Source of the DNA: Luteolibacter ambystomatis
GTDB taxonomy: Bacteria > Verrucomicrobiota > Verrucomicrobiia > Verrucomicrobiales > Akkermansiaceae
Reading direction: 5' to 3'
Length of the DNA: 64,000 nucleotides
Assembly: GCF_018137965.1 (NCBI RefSeq)
Contig: NZ_CP073100.1
Span: 5,157,754-5,221,753, forward strand
Below the pieces are notes generated by a model, which was not told where the DNA came from, searched no databases, and worked only from the letters and a program-made list of their open reading frames with translations. This document shows, in pieces, positions 53,901 through 62,059 of the stretch (positions within the stretch are counted from its first letter, which is position 1; the number at the start of each line of letters is the position of its first letter). A program made the translations under genes and the position numbers.

Positions 53901-53979
53901 GCTGGGCGTGCCGGATGTGACGGCTGGCAAGGAGCCCCCACCGCCTCCGCCGCCACCCGCGAAAGAGGAAGATGAATGA
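44983..53979 (+). CDS. Giant secreted TPR-repeat protein, 2,998 aa
   Basis: An uninterrupted 9-kb gene. The N-terminus MFHRPLLFALVPVSLVSAA is a signal peptide, so the product (about 330 kDa) is exported. Roughly the first 900 residues are tetratricopeptide repeats (for example SWLREGKAEEAIKAWDAVLA, then DLLAHSGKNDEAVEAYAATL). The rest is mostly helical with further weak repeats, a Ser run (SSSSSSSS, about residue 1460), a Lys/Glu/Gly-rich linker (about 1675) and a final TPR-like region. The tail is proline- and acid-rich (PPPPPPPP then AKEEDE). No catalytic motif was seen and no transmembrane segment beyond the signal. It heads a row with a coiled-coil membrane protein, MoxR ATPase, DUF58 and two VWA proteins, and probably acts as periplasmic scaffold for them, as small TPR proteins BatC/BatE do in Bat systems. 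Confidence 0.9.
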   Translation: MFHRPLLFALVPVSLVSAAPEAPPEKALKYHDALMKRPHNAALFDRFFGAWIDEQPVESLGVFLTDRAEKNGGQDWTVLALYQLRRGQEDGALASLGKAIAAVPDDPALAMDRAKLRLRRMEFDSARKDLAAVVAGKDEALALEASKLLGKSWLREGKAEEAIKAWDAVLAAHPGDEDLLEDLVETAAAEGETAQALTYVGKLIEVSKDPYQKTLRGLRRGDLLAHSGKNDEAVEAYAATLAQVGEGSWLEREVLAQIEKVFRKQDRLDELAAQLAKLAEANPRRLLIHRQLAKLEAAQGDADKAIGRFREVLKRSPGDRELREEFVRLLTDGERFDDASAELEKLIETAPTESGLYLQLASLRSRQGKPEAVLTALKKAHELMGKDEGAGIRIAGLMLQYNQNEPGEALLKELSAAPGAGPAPAEVLAAQYGRTNRKTEALDLLKKVGVSDDVDVVIRVAGAISALGESATAYDVLVAKAEKFPSEPRFLIALSQTALAAGKAEGAVPQAVKLVRLAKQSTELAESIGLAGRVIAAADKGLEWRKTLEAQAARSPSETCLLASLAETQGDLPAVGKLLDAATDPLVVHFHAALLDRRGDFDTAIAVLSRLADTDEGRKAAYFKDLAELQQRAGKAADAIATVERWKQSAPGDKTAWTMASRLLRESGKADEAVKVARQAAARFEGDADLAAALALLHDEAGQWADAEAIYWRLYDESQSPTDQARWAAQLAQLALKNGRTEELDEKLKERAKGNRRSLGPILAQAELARVMQNEDKRRDLLLEAVRIQPKDVDLRLQISALEDKAGNQDRVVAVLEEALPYDNANKVRSALAQAYLRQGQALKGLREMRAMSGKKAGDPRSTEESAAALAGSKMHDEAIRFMREEIPDGGDWRSKYLLAVLLEEDGRETEALPIFISLMQAEGDLPSAKPATPNPQQVRNNYEAYGEDVQKLMELSGASQAAYTHKRPGNSYGHMLSRGSGMTGSFRLPDTSEEVRSYSLVHLCKLAKRGGGGLDPSVAALIKAAGVSNIEFASEFFEQQSNGNPDFARLMEKFPDQPGLMELAGMYGRGVTVAVARKVLEKGDKVSPLSRVNACIRILSEAGDKPEDKTWDALIDAARAAGDVKSGPMRSMIGYQVLSLLTPKDPRNGSQNNTVTVPDSKKEPLKKLVVETLVEKQEQDMDSLHLRLGALSVAGTTEQWIDALNKGIKDFRNQPPNKKAGQMMGGRSAYSRILQYGRYSSGYNPWESNNPFELPKAETCPLGSIPPLIFSQFKMPSADTNNYYGSYGRGVEIAEAMKSLDRFESPVLRVWIATLSGDDAAIAKSLSASPPKEEAADFEVFRALQLIKQKKMADAYATLEKARTLGAADRDFAMWVNVSMVAVAGEIPAEERAGISDSLQAALMQCRQSFGPMAAAVVAGQATKLGLADLAKRLQPPPGGGGTSGRSVIGPAGFAARSSSSSSSSGGVTASVQRMTKFVSEKKYETAAREALQILRNQRSNPYGYSGEELQNLKQQLGEEGSKELMKLVDPGESKSLVKRLEYADVCGRLGMKDAMVATLEKLHEERPDDVSVAARLAFSLPLEKKDERLKLMSAAAGNDEFVSMAIESANALGRNSSTDGKASVDFQESVTAWLEQTDPKTLEKANLTWVSYYGKSFFEEYYEAGLPNLMESPEKKKGEGGEPKDGKKSDKQLLVERRQEVAKRLALVMLKYPVMAEEGFRLLAGARCWTFAPEELDGYARQALINSKNEFTSGAYSDSRYFVLRRGNGGSSSGDDLAQHASVKWIMTRLGQVKSPDVVLPPAYLEDLKKRDASIGNLVASLASLKSVDQLKKLWQDETISSGQGRVHQMLRLGLIARAATVPGSSAFFLGELARIKPGSTRYGYSEMSKDMLLIQSALLSAGAIVRDSERESLCLAVQKATFGEKVDWEHPADTQALISQVNMIEQILRAGEIEPVAAARLCRTLHRLKIPVGSGEYSVTQHFQRSNLKTAEEAEAYLESLGCLAEVDAWSPMAVWTMRWEGGSRNAKITVKETLLQNRLFGSTDFSSSDLVKRLKERKKGRFGSLICAATLSSSSDRDALVLQAITEAAPVIAKMPEARLGGINLVMTWLKPESIAKLPPNLRSKFKGVDEKRRVEVAKQAEEFLKNKPTVSPGSYYSMRGDVSNLVKQLLPLAPDKALEVFLEAERRYTKALAQGARSSRSNYNGFELSDRDSMLISLFDSSSETPGASADEALKFYQKVQTAPEGGRFSFSPRYEDDNNEAFSRIGGMLVTASAGDKAKAALPEMQRMIEYALSRDAALRADAVIAMVCSKLDSGRYNSVNVAEERKKHEPARAALGANYRYISLRFGLLNWKNDSAEVRKETVDALAAVLGDAAIRTPLKQALAFRAVARVPELLAEPAVFESLASLYESYCADERSAVNGWSGVLFAALARYEAQASALPVVKRFGEAFWKNAQASKPGGHGNIPSSLAGNLMVVAARTGDGATAKRLFSQTQGEMSGNLKVITSMIASGQYDLAKMLLPPRGFLYPVDQQQAGVFTRQLEERLPGFVAFVADPELSIRLETKLLTYGDAEGGDAPKEKKQQRSERLAKSYPECRPKDRVIQAEVLCGLIRNNRFTTIPLADELAAWARDCDYKAGIDQWENAYNSKVNNILRYQYASIENEVYGAAVMASLLRGDPALLEKATEIFGNSPVLEKSSRNSYKGSTQYVLKTCQMDLMDRACFWYWYALANGGTDGFEKALPLFETLALNAEKRFEFEQDELNSGLSICQFLAVWSGHPERFDELKAKMQTRPDMVKKYQSRCGIAPFAYSGARFAPWKNPQFKDMRKVAVEKVFANPKFASLVPWDGGWLEQLSTSVPMEQLCEIALLPDDKLIPEVRPTLFEYRGKKMAGQKKPEEAVTAYRRALSSTPAEPAWNSVRGAVKVPLAELLVADGKKDEAKQLVGGMPAGEVGDWIKSRYKKIAPTLGVPDVTAGKEPPPPPPPPAKEEDE

Positions 53980-54114
53980 AATCTCCAAGGAACGCGTCAC
54001 GAAATTGTCGGGACAGAAGACGAATGATCTGAAAGGAAATGATGGCAACGGTTTGTAGCTTGGAATCCTGTTCCTTCGGATTGCGTCCCGACTTCCCATC
54101 CCTTTCTCCGAGTC

Positions 54115-55815
54115 ATGGCTGAACATCCGGAAATCGACCGTTTGGTTCATCGGGTCGCGCGGCGGCACGATGGCTTCCTCGCGCGGAATATCGCCGTGCG
54201 CGGACTTGGCATCGTGGCAGGTACATCGGCACTTGCCTCGCTGGTCTGGGTTTTGCGCGGATACCCGGTGCCCGCGCTGGTTCCGTTGGCGATTCTCTCC
54301 GTGGGGATCGTGACCGGGATCGGCTGGTGGGTATGGAAACGCATGCGCCTCGCCGCGGCGGTGCGGGAGACGGATCGGTTCTTCGATCTCAAGGATGCGA
54401 TTGCCAGCGCCCGTCATTTGGCCGCCACTCGTCCGGATGAGCCGACGACGACCCTTCAATGGGAATGGTTGAAGCCCCGGTTGGCGGCCTGCGATCCGGG
54501 AACGATCCGTTCGCCGTTTCCCCGTCGTTCGGCGGGTGCATCCGCGGGCCTGCTGTTGGTGGCTGTCTGGCTGGGTTTGATGCCGCCATCGCCCCAGGTG
54601 CTCGCGGCTCAGAAGGAGGCGCGTGAGACGCGGGAGCGCGTGGCGGAGTCCAAGCAGGAACTTGAGAAGCTCATCGGGGAAATGGAGAAGGACATCACCG
54701 CGCCCGAGGAAAGGGAGGCGGTGAAGATGGATGAGTTCCGCAGGATGGTGGAAGCCATCAATGAGAGCGGGGACAAGGCGGATGCCGCACGGCAGTTCGC
54801 CCGCATCGAGCAAAAGCTTCGCGATGCCAGCAAGGCGCTCGACCAACGCCGCGATGAGGAAACCATGCACCTCGCGTCGAAGGAGCTGGCAAAAGCAGAA
54901 GAGACCGAGCCGCGCCAGCTCGGCAAGAAGATGGAGGCGAAGGAGCTGAAGGAAGCCGCAGAGATGGTGGAGAAACTGGCAGGCAAGAAGCTGGACAAGC
55001 AGGATCTCAAGGACGCGAAGACTCCCGAGGAGAAGAAACAGAAGCTCAGTGAGGCGAAGAAGGAACTCGCGAAGATGCGCGCCGTTTCCAAACGCCTTGC
55101 TGCCGCCGGCAAGCAGCGCCAGGGCGCCCGGAACGCGCAGGGGCAACAGAACGGACAGAACGCCCAGGGCCAAGGCAACCAGGGTGAGAACCAGCAAGGG
55201 CAGATGGCCGAGGGCAATGGCCAGCAGGCGGAGCCGCTGGAAGATCTGATGGCGGAGCTCGATGACGCGGCCGCGGAGGTCGAGAAGGAGCTGCAGGAGA
55301 TCGAACTCGATCCCGATGCCGAGAAGGGCGACGAGGCAGCCATGGAAAAAGCCAATGGCGTGCTTGGCAAGCTGGGCAAGCACATGAAGGGCATGCACGG
55401 CAAACGCATGGCGAAAGGGAAGCTCGACCAGCTCCGTGACGCGCTCGCCCAGGCCGGTTCGTTTTCCCAGGGTCAGTCGCAGATGCTGGGGCTGGCGGAG
55501 GAGCCGGGTGGTCGCAAGGCGGGAGTCGGCACGGACGAATCCCGCCGTCAGGAGCGTGACAATTCCCAGAAGAATGGCCAGCTCACCGAGCTCAAGGGCC
55601 AGCACGGCGAGGGGCCGTCGCTCAGTTCCGTGGAGGAAGCGGACAGTGGCGCGGGTGTCTCCGGCCGCCGTGGCGATATCAGGCAGCGCGAGTTTGCCCG
55701 CCAGACCGAATCCTTCGTCCAGCGCGACGATGTGCCCGAGTCATTGAAGCTCGGTGTCCGCAATTATTTCGAGAACCTCCAGTCCGCGCAGCCCGCTGCT
55801 AAGGAAGACAAGTAA
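54115..55815 (+). CDS. Membrane-anchored coiled-coil protein with Gln/Asn/Gly-rich stretch
   Basis: A 566-residue protein. Two or three N-terminal membrane segments (about 29-48, 54-75 and 143-158) precede a long charged coiled-coil (about 165-325, rich in Glu, Lys and Ala). A low-complexity Gln/Asn/Gly segment (about 325-360) and a second charged half follow. The overall layout resembles the DUF4175/TIGR02302 proteins often found with MoxR-VWA genes, but I see no strict signature. It follows the giant gene by 135 bp and precedes moxR by 14 bp. Likely a structural partner of the ATPase and VWA proteins at the inner membrane. Confidence 0.75.
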   Translation: MAEHPEIDRLVHRVARRHDGFLARNIAVRGLGIVAGTSALASLVWVLRGYPVPALVPLAILSVGIVTGIGWWVWKRMRLAAAVRETDRFFDLKDAIASARHLAATRPDEPTTTLQWEWLKPRLAACDPGTIRSPFPRRSAGASAGLLLVAVWLGLMPPSPQVLAAQKEARETRERVAESKQELEKLIGEMEKDITAPEEREAVKMDEFRRMVEAINESGDKADAARQFARIEQKLRDASKALDQRRDEETMHLASKELAKAEETEPRQLGKKMEAKELKEAAEMVEKLAGKKLDKQDLKDAKTPEEKKQKLSEAKKELAKMRAVSKRLAAAGKQRQGARNAQGQQNGQNAQGQGNQGENQQGQMAEGNGQQAEPLEDLMAELDDAAAEVEKELQEIELDPDAEKGDEAAMEKANGVLGKLGKHMKGMHGKRMAKGKLDQLRDALAQAGSFSQGQSQMLGLAEEPGGRKAGVGTDESRRQERDNSQKNGQLTELKGQHGEGPSLSSVEEADSGAGVSGRRGDIRQREFARQTESFVQRDDVPESLKLGVRNYFENLQSAQPAAKEDK

Positions 55816-55829
55816 TCCTCTCCACCATC

Positions 55830-56810
<981 letters not shown>

Positions 56811-56878
56811 TCGAGCGAACGAGTTCGCCAGCCTCCTCTTCCTGGATTCTTGATTCTGGTCTCTGGATTCCAATACCC

Positions 56879-57748
56879 GTGTCCTCCCTCACCGATCCCG
56901 CATTCATCCGCCAGCTTGACGCGCTGAACCTGCTCGCCCGCCGCGTGCTGCGCGGATCGTTGCAGGCGGACCGTCGCACGCAGCGGCGTGGCACTGGCAT
57001 CACCTTCGCCGACTACGCTCCGTATAATTTCGGCGACGACTACCGCGCGATTGATTGGAAGATCTACGCCCGCACCGAGGAACTGCTCATCAAGCTATTC
57101 GAGATCGAGGAAGATACGACGGTGTACATCCTCTTCGATTGCAGCCGTTCGATGGCGACGAAGTTCGATTACGCCCGCAAACTCGCCGCGGCCATCGGCT
57201 ACATCGCGCTCAATGGCATGGACCGCGTGATGGTCTATGGCATGGCGGAAAAGCTGAGCACCATCGTGGAATCCGCGCGCAGCCGCAGCCAGGTGTTTCC
57301 TTTCCTTCGCGATCTCGAAGGAGCTGAGACGTTCGGCGTGGATACGGATTTCAGCGCCTGTGCGCGCACCTTCCAGGCGCGGAAGGGTAAGAAAGGCGTG
57401 GTGCTGGTGGTGTCCGACTTCTTCTTCCCGAAGGGCTTCGAGGAGGGACTGCGCTTTCTCCAGTGGTCCGGGCACGATGTCTTCGCGCTGCAAGTGCATG
57501 ACCCGGCGGACCTGGAATGTCCCTGGCTTGGTGATTTGGAAATCGAATGCGTGGAGACCGCTGCGACACAACGTGTGACGATCAGCGAGAAAGAGTCGAA
57601 GCAGTATCGCGAAGCGATCGCGGCCTGGAATGACAGCTTGAAAAATGAGTGCGCGCGCCGTGGCGTGGGCCTCGCGAGCACGACCTCGGACGTGCCGTTC
57701 GATGTGGTGATCCAGTCGATGTTGAGGAAGGGAGGGCTGGTCGCATGA
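56879..57748 (+). CDS. DUF58 domain protein
   Basis: A 289-residue soluble protein with the DUF58 core GTGITFADYAPYNFGDDYRAIDWKIYARTEELLIKLFE, then a degenerate VWA-like fold (TVYILFDCSRSMATK, with a DxSxS motif intact at about residue 85; VVLVVSDFFFP). DUF58 proteins accompany MoxR in nearly all such operons and are thought to link ATPase and VWA proteins. The start is a GTG at 56879. The stop overlaps the next ATG (ATGA). Confidence 0.93.
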   Translation: MSSLTDPAFIRQLDALNLLARRVLRGSLQADRRTQRRGTGITFADYAPYNFGDDYRAIDWKIYARTEELLIKLFEIEEDTTVYILFDCSRSMATKFDYARKLAAAIGYIALNGMDRVMVYGMAEKLSTIVESARSRSQVFPFLRDLEGAETFGVDTDFSACARTFQARKGKKGVVLVVSDFFFPKGFEEGLRFLQWSGHDVFALQVHDPADLECPWLGDLEIECVETAATQRVTISEKESKQYREAIAAWNDSLKNECARRGVGLASTTSDVPFDVVIQSMLRKGGLVA

Positions 57749-59514
57749 CGTTCGGTTTCCCGATGTTCTTCTGGGGCCTGCTGGCGCTGCTGCCGCTGGC
57801 GGCCGTCTATTTCATCCGCACGCGTCCGCGCCGCCAGCCTGTCAATGCGTTCTTTCTGTGGCAGCAGGTATTCCAGCAGAAGGCGGCGAGCTCGCTGTTC
57901 CAAAAACTGCGGAACCTGCTCTCGCTGTTGCTGGTGGCCTTGGCCTTCGGAGCCGCGGTGGTGGCGCTCACCCGTCCGCGTTTCGATGATGGCAGCGCGC
58001 CGGATCTGTTGATCGTGATCGATCGCTCGGCGTCGATGCAGTCGGTGGAGGATGGCAGGTCGCGGATCGATCAGGCGAAGGATCTGGCCCGTTCCTGGAT
58101 CACGGCGCTCGGAGGTTCGCAACGCGCGGCCATCGCGGATGTGGCGGGGAGCCTGGAATATCGCGCCCATCTGACCAATCACGCGCGGCTGCTGAAGGAT
58201 GCCATCAATGGCATGACTGCTTCCGATCAGGCGCTCGATCCGCACGCGTTGGATGAACTCACCCTGCTCTCCGCGGCGGCGAGTGATGGCAAGGCGGGGA
58301 CGCGCATTCTCTTTCTCACCGACCGCCACTCCTCACCGATGAAGCTGCCGGACGGCGTGGAGGTCGTGCAGGTCGGTGGAAAGGGTGGCAATGCGGGCAT
58401 CACGGCAGCGGACCTGCGTTGGGATTCGCCCGGCAGGGCATCTCTGTTCGTCTCTCTGATCTCGGACTTTCCGGAAGACCGTGATGTGGAACTGGAGCTG
58501 GTTTCGGCGAATGATGGCGTGCTTGCGCGATTGTTCACCGTTCATTTGCCCGCACATGGCACGGCGAACGAGTCGATTGCGGTCGAGCCGATCGAACCCG
58601 GGAATTGGCTGCTGCGGCTGCGTGGCAAGGATGTGTTCGATGCGGACAACATCGCGCCGCTGGGGCTGAATGCACCGCAGCCGATTCCGGTGCAGGTCGC
58701 GGCGAAGAATCCGTATTTCTTCCAGCAGTGCATCGCGGCGTTCTCGCGTGCGGACTCGCTCTTCGAACCCCTCGATGGTTTCGCCCGGCTGTCATTGGCG
58801 GTGGGGTCTCCTCCGGAGACGGAATGCTCGATCGTGTTCGCACCTGCGGGGGAATCTCCGTTCTGGAAGAGCGTGGGAGAGGAGCTGCCACCCGGCCCGC
58901 CGGAGGTGATGTCGAAGGATCATCCGTTGATCGCCCGGATCGATCCGGCGCTGCTCGGTTTCGATGGCGCGCGCAAGCTCACGGCTCCGCAGGGCGCGGT
59001 GGTGGTGCTGGCTCATGCCGATGGCACGCCCTTGGTTTACACCTGCTCCGTGGACGGGAAGAGCGCGGTGGTGCTGAACTTCGATCCGTCCCGTGAGGAT
59101 TTCTACCTTTCGCCATGGTTTCCGGTGCTGGTGCATGATGCGGCGGTGCTGCTCACCGGCCGCGAGAACCAGTTCCCGTCCGCTGTTGCCACCGGCAGCC
59201 ATGTGGAAGTGCCGGGAACCGAGGATGTGAAGAAGGCGCTGCTGGAGATGGACCGTAAGACGGTTCCCGTGACCACCACCATGCCCGCGCTGATCGAGCG
59301 TGTCGGAAACTACTCCTTCTCTCGTAATTCGACCGATTGGCACCTGGGCGGCGCGGTTTTCTCCGCCGGGGAATCCGGACCGGCTCCTTCGGGTGATCCG
59401 CCGCCGCAGGTGAAGCTGGCCACCGGCTGGCCGCTGGCAGGATGGTTCCTGTTGGGTGCCATCGGCCTCGTGCTCGGCGAGGAGTTTCTCTACCACCGCC
59501 GCAAGGTTGGCTGA
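57745..59514 (+). CDS. BatA-type membrane VWA protein
   Basis: A 589-residue protein: N-terminal BatA-type membrane region (MTFGFPMFFWGLLALLPLAAVYFIR… with TMs about 8-25 and 56-76). A VWA domain follows with MIDAS motif DRSAS (Asp93, Ser95, Ser97), then a beta-rich region and a final membrane segment (about 565-583). The VWA domain lies on the extracytoplasmic side if the two first helices form a hairpin as in Bat proteins. The start is the ATG at 57745 overlapping the DUF58 stop; the open frame upstream is a shadow. Confidence 0.9.
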   Translation: MTFGFPMFFWGLLALLPLAAVYFIRTRPRRQPVNAFFLWQQVFQQKAASSLFQKLRNLLSLLLVALAFGAAVVALTRPRFDDGSAPDLLIVIDRSASMQSVEDGRSRIDQAKDLARSWITALGGSQRAAIADVAGSLEYRAHLTNHARLLKDAINGMTASDQALDPHALDELTLLSAAASDGKAGTRILFLTDRHSSPMKLPDGVEVVQVGGKGGNAGITAADLRWDSPGRASLFVSLISDFPEDRDVELELVSANDGVLARLFTVHLPAHGTANESIAVEPIEPGNWLLRLRGKDVFDADNIAPLGLNAPQPIPVQVAAKNPYFFQQCIAAFSRADSLFEPLDGFARLSLAVGSPPETECSIVFAPAGESPFWKSVGEELPPGPPEVMSKDHPLIARIDPALLGFDGARKLTAPQGAVVVLAHADGTPLVYTCSVDGKSAVVLNFDPSREDFYLSPWFPVLVHDAAVLLTGRENQFPSAVATGSHVEVPGTEDVKKALLEMDRKTVPVTTTMPALIERVGNYSFSRNSTDWHLGGAVFSAGESGPAPSGDPPPQVKLATGWPLAGWFLLGAIGLVLGEEFLYHRRKVG

Positions 59515-59534
59515 CCGCTTTCGCTTTCCCCTTC

Positions 59535-62045
59535 ATGCAGTTTTCCTCCTTCCTGCCCCTCTGGTTGTTGCTCGGCTGCGCTGCCGCGAGCGTATTCGCG
59601 TGGCGGCGTTCGCTGGTGGACCGTCCGCCGCTGCGCAAGTGGCTGGCGCACGGGCTGCGCCTGCTGGGCGTGGTGTGCCTGGTGCTGGCGTTGTGCCGCC
59701 CCTATTGGCTGTCCCGCAGCGACGATCTCCATGTGATCTATCTGGTGGATGTTTCCGAGTCGGTGGATCCGGGCGCGATGCGCACGGCGGCCGGAGAGAT
59801 CGAACAGGCGGCCCGGTCCTTGCGAGGATCGGACCGTGCCTCGGTCCTGTCGTTTGCTGCGAAACTGACTCCCTCAGATCCCACGACCCTGAGGAAATTG
59901 GCCGATGAAGCGGATAGGGGAACGGCGGATGCAACCGTTCGCGATTCCACGAGACTGGCGGAGGCCCTGCTCGGTTCGAGACTGGTCTTCGACGCGGGTA
60001 TGGCGCGGCGATTGGTGGTGTTTTCCGATGGCGCGCCGACGAGCTCCGGCGTGGCGGATGCGATCAAAACGCTGGAGCAGGAGGGCGTGGACGTGCGTTT
60101 CCGGCGGATCGATGGATTGAAGCGGCCGGAAGCGGCGATCGTCGCGCTGGAGCCGATGACCCGGGTGGCCTATCGTGGCGAAGTCGTGCGGATGCGTTTG
60201 CGCCTGCGCGCGAACGAAGCGATGAACGCCACCGCCCGCATCCTGCATGGTGGCGTTTCCGTGGCGTCCACGCCGGTGAAGCTGGAGGCAGGCAAGGAGA
60301 CGGCTGTCACGCTGGACGTGGCGATGACCGCCACGGGCGAGAGCCGTTGGGAAGCGGAACTGCAACCGGAGAAGGATTGGTTTCCGGTGAACAACAAGGT
60401 GGCCACCACCATCACGGTGAAGGGCGAACCACGGCTGCTGGTATTGCATCGCGATGAGAAGCAGATGCGTCCGCTGGCCCGGGCGTTGAAGAAGCAGGGG
60501 ATCGAGCTGGAGCTGCGGGGGGAACGCGGTCTGCCGGATACGATGGCGGAGATGCTCGCCTTCGATGCGGTGGTGCTCGCGGATGTTCCCGCCACGGCGA
60601 TGAACCTGCGGCAGATGGAGCTGCTCAAGCGTTACGTTTCCGATTTCGGAGGCGGGCTTGCCATGCTCGGTTCGGAGGATTCCTTCGGCCTCGGAGGCTA
60701 CTACCGCACGCCCGTCGAAGAGGCGCTGCCGCTGACCTCGCGCTACGAGAAGGAGAAGCAGAAACCGAGCCTCGCCATGGCACTGGTGATCGACAAGAGC
60801 GGCTCGATGAGCGGTGAGCGCATCGCGCTGGCACGCGCGTCGGCGAAGGCGGCGGCGGAATTGCTTGGTGCCCAGGATCAGATCGCGGTGATCGGCTTCG
60901 ACAGCGCGCCGCAGGTGATCCTCAACATGACCAGTGCGGCGGACAAGGGCACGGTGCTCAATGCGATCGACTCGCTGGAGGCGGGCGGTGGCACCGATGC
61001 CTATCCGGCGATGGTGAAGGGCAAGGAGCTGCTCCAGAATTCGGTGGCAAAGGTGAAGCATATGATCGTGCTCTCCGATGGTGAGACGCCGGACTATGAC
61101 TTCCCCGGACTGGTGCGCGACATGCGCTCCCAGGGCATGACCGTTTCCTCCGTGTGCCTTGGCGAAGGCGGTGCCACGGAGTTGATGAAGATGATCGCAC
61201 AGGAAGGCGGCGGCCGTTACTACGAGACGAGCGAAGCCGCGAACCTGCCGCAGATTTTCACAAAGGAGACCATGCAGGCCTCGCGTTCCGCGATCAAAGA
61301 GGACCTGTATGCCACGGTGGTCACGGGCGATCACCCGATGCTCTCCGGCTATGAGAAGAGCCAGCTTCCCTATGTGCTCGGTTACGTGATGACCCAGCCG
61401 AAGCCATCCGCGAACCTGCTGCTGGCGGCGGAAACCGGTGATCCGCTGCTGGCGGTTTGCCGCTATGGCCTCGGCACCGGGTTGTGCTGGACCTCCGATC
61501 TCACCGAGAAGTGGGGTGGTGAATGGCTGGGATGGGGCAATGGCGGCGCGTTCTGGGCGCAGGTGTTCCGCGGCATTGTCCGCAAGGAACAATCGGCGGG
61601 TCTTGCGGCCTCCGGTTCGGTGGATCGTGAAACCTGGCTGGTGAACATCACCCGCCGCGATGAACAGGATCGTCCGGTGGATCGGGTGAAGTGGGATGCC
61701 AAGGCCATTGATGCGAACGGCGTGGACGTTCCCGCGGCTGTCCGTCAGACAGGCGTGGGTCGTTATGAAGCGAGCGTCGATCTTGCGGGCCGGGACCGGG
61801 TGAACCTCAGCCTGCGCGATCCGGATCATGCCTTGATGAAAACTCTCGGCTGGCAGCGCGACTATCCTGCGGAATACCGTCTCGACCGCGAGACGGATTC
61901 CGCACTTGCAGCTCTACCGGAGTTTGATCCGGCGGCGGTCCGGGCGGACATGCCGAACACCGCCGTGTATCAGGACATCGCCCACTGGTTTGTCTACGCG
62001 GGCTTTGCCTGCCTCATCGGTGGCATCGCGGTGAGGCGGATTTGA
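59535..62045 (+). CDS. Membrane protein with two VWA domains and a glutamine-amidotransferase-like domain
   Basis: An 836-residue protein. Two N-terminal membrane segments (about 5-23 and 39-56) precede a first VWA domain (MIDAS DVSES, Asp72). A class-I-glutamine-amidotransferase-like domain follows (LLVLHRDEKQM, FDAVVLADVPATAM, LLKRYVSDFGGGLAMLGSED; no catalytic Cys seen). A second VWA domain has MIDAS DKSGS (Asp420) and SDGETPDYDFPG. A C-terminal region rich in beta strands and a last membrane segment (about 815-832) end it. The start is the ATG at 59535, 20 bp after the preceding VWA gene. Ends 14 bp from the convergent fucosidase. Confidence 0.9.
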   Translation: MQFSSFLPLWLLLGCAAASVFAWRRSLVDRPPLRKWLAHGLRLLGVVCLVLALCRPYWLSRSDDLHVIYLVDVSESVDPGAMRTAAGEIEQAARSLRGSDRASVLSFAAKLTPSDPTTLRKLADEADRGTADATVRDSTRLAEALLGSRLVFDAGMARRLVVFSDGAPTSSGVADAIKTLEQEGVDVRFRRIDGLKRPEAAIVALEPMTRVAYRGEVVRMRLRLRANEAMNATARILHGGVSVASTPVKLEAGKETAVTLDVAMTATGESRWEAELQPEKDWFPVNNKVATTITVKGEPRLLVLHRDEKQMRPLARALKKQGIELELRGERGLPDTMAEMLAFDAVVLADVPATAMNLRQMELLKRYVSDFGGGLAMLGSEDSFGLGGYYRTPVEEALPLTSRYEKEKQKPSLAMALVIDKSGSMSGERIALARASAKAAAELLGAQDQIAVIGFDSAPQVILNMTSAADKGTVLNAIDSLEAGGGTDAYPAMVKGKELLQNSVAKVKHMIVLSDGETPDYDFPGLVRDMRSQGMTVSSVCLGEGGATELMKMIAQEGGGRYYETSEAANLPQIFTKETMQASRSAIKEDLYATVVTGDHPMLSGYEKSQLPYVLGYVMTQPKPSANLLLAAETGDPLLAVCRYGLGTGLCWTSDLTEKWGGEWLGWGNGGAFWAQVFRGIVRKEQSAGLAASGSVDRETWLVNITRRDEQDRPVDRVKWDAKAIDANGVDVPAAVRQTGVGRYEASVDLAGRDRVNLSLRDPDHALMKTLGWQRDYPAEYRLDRETDSALAALPEFDPAAVRADMPNTAVYQDIAHWFVYAGFACLIGGIAVRRI

Positions 62046-62059
62046 AGTCGACGGAGCTG

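Noticed and set aside
53074..55605. 843-codon open frame opposite the giant gene and the coiled-coil gene
   Set aside because: It spans two unrelated real genes in antisense, so it cannot be one conserved protein.
59874..61829. 651-codon open frame opposite the double-VWA gene
   Set aside because: His/Arg-rich antisense translation without motifs; the sense strand carries two intact MIDAS motifs.
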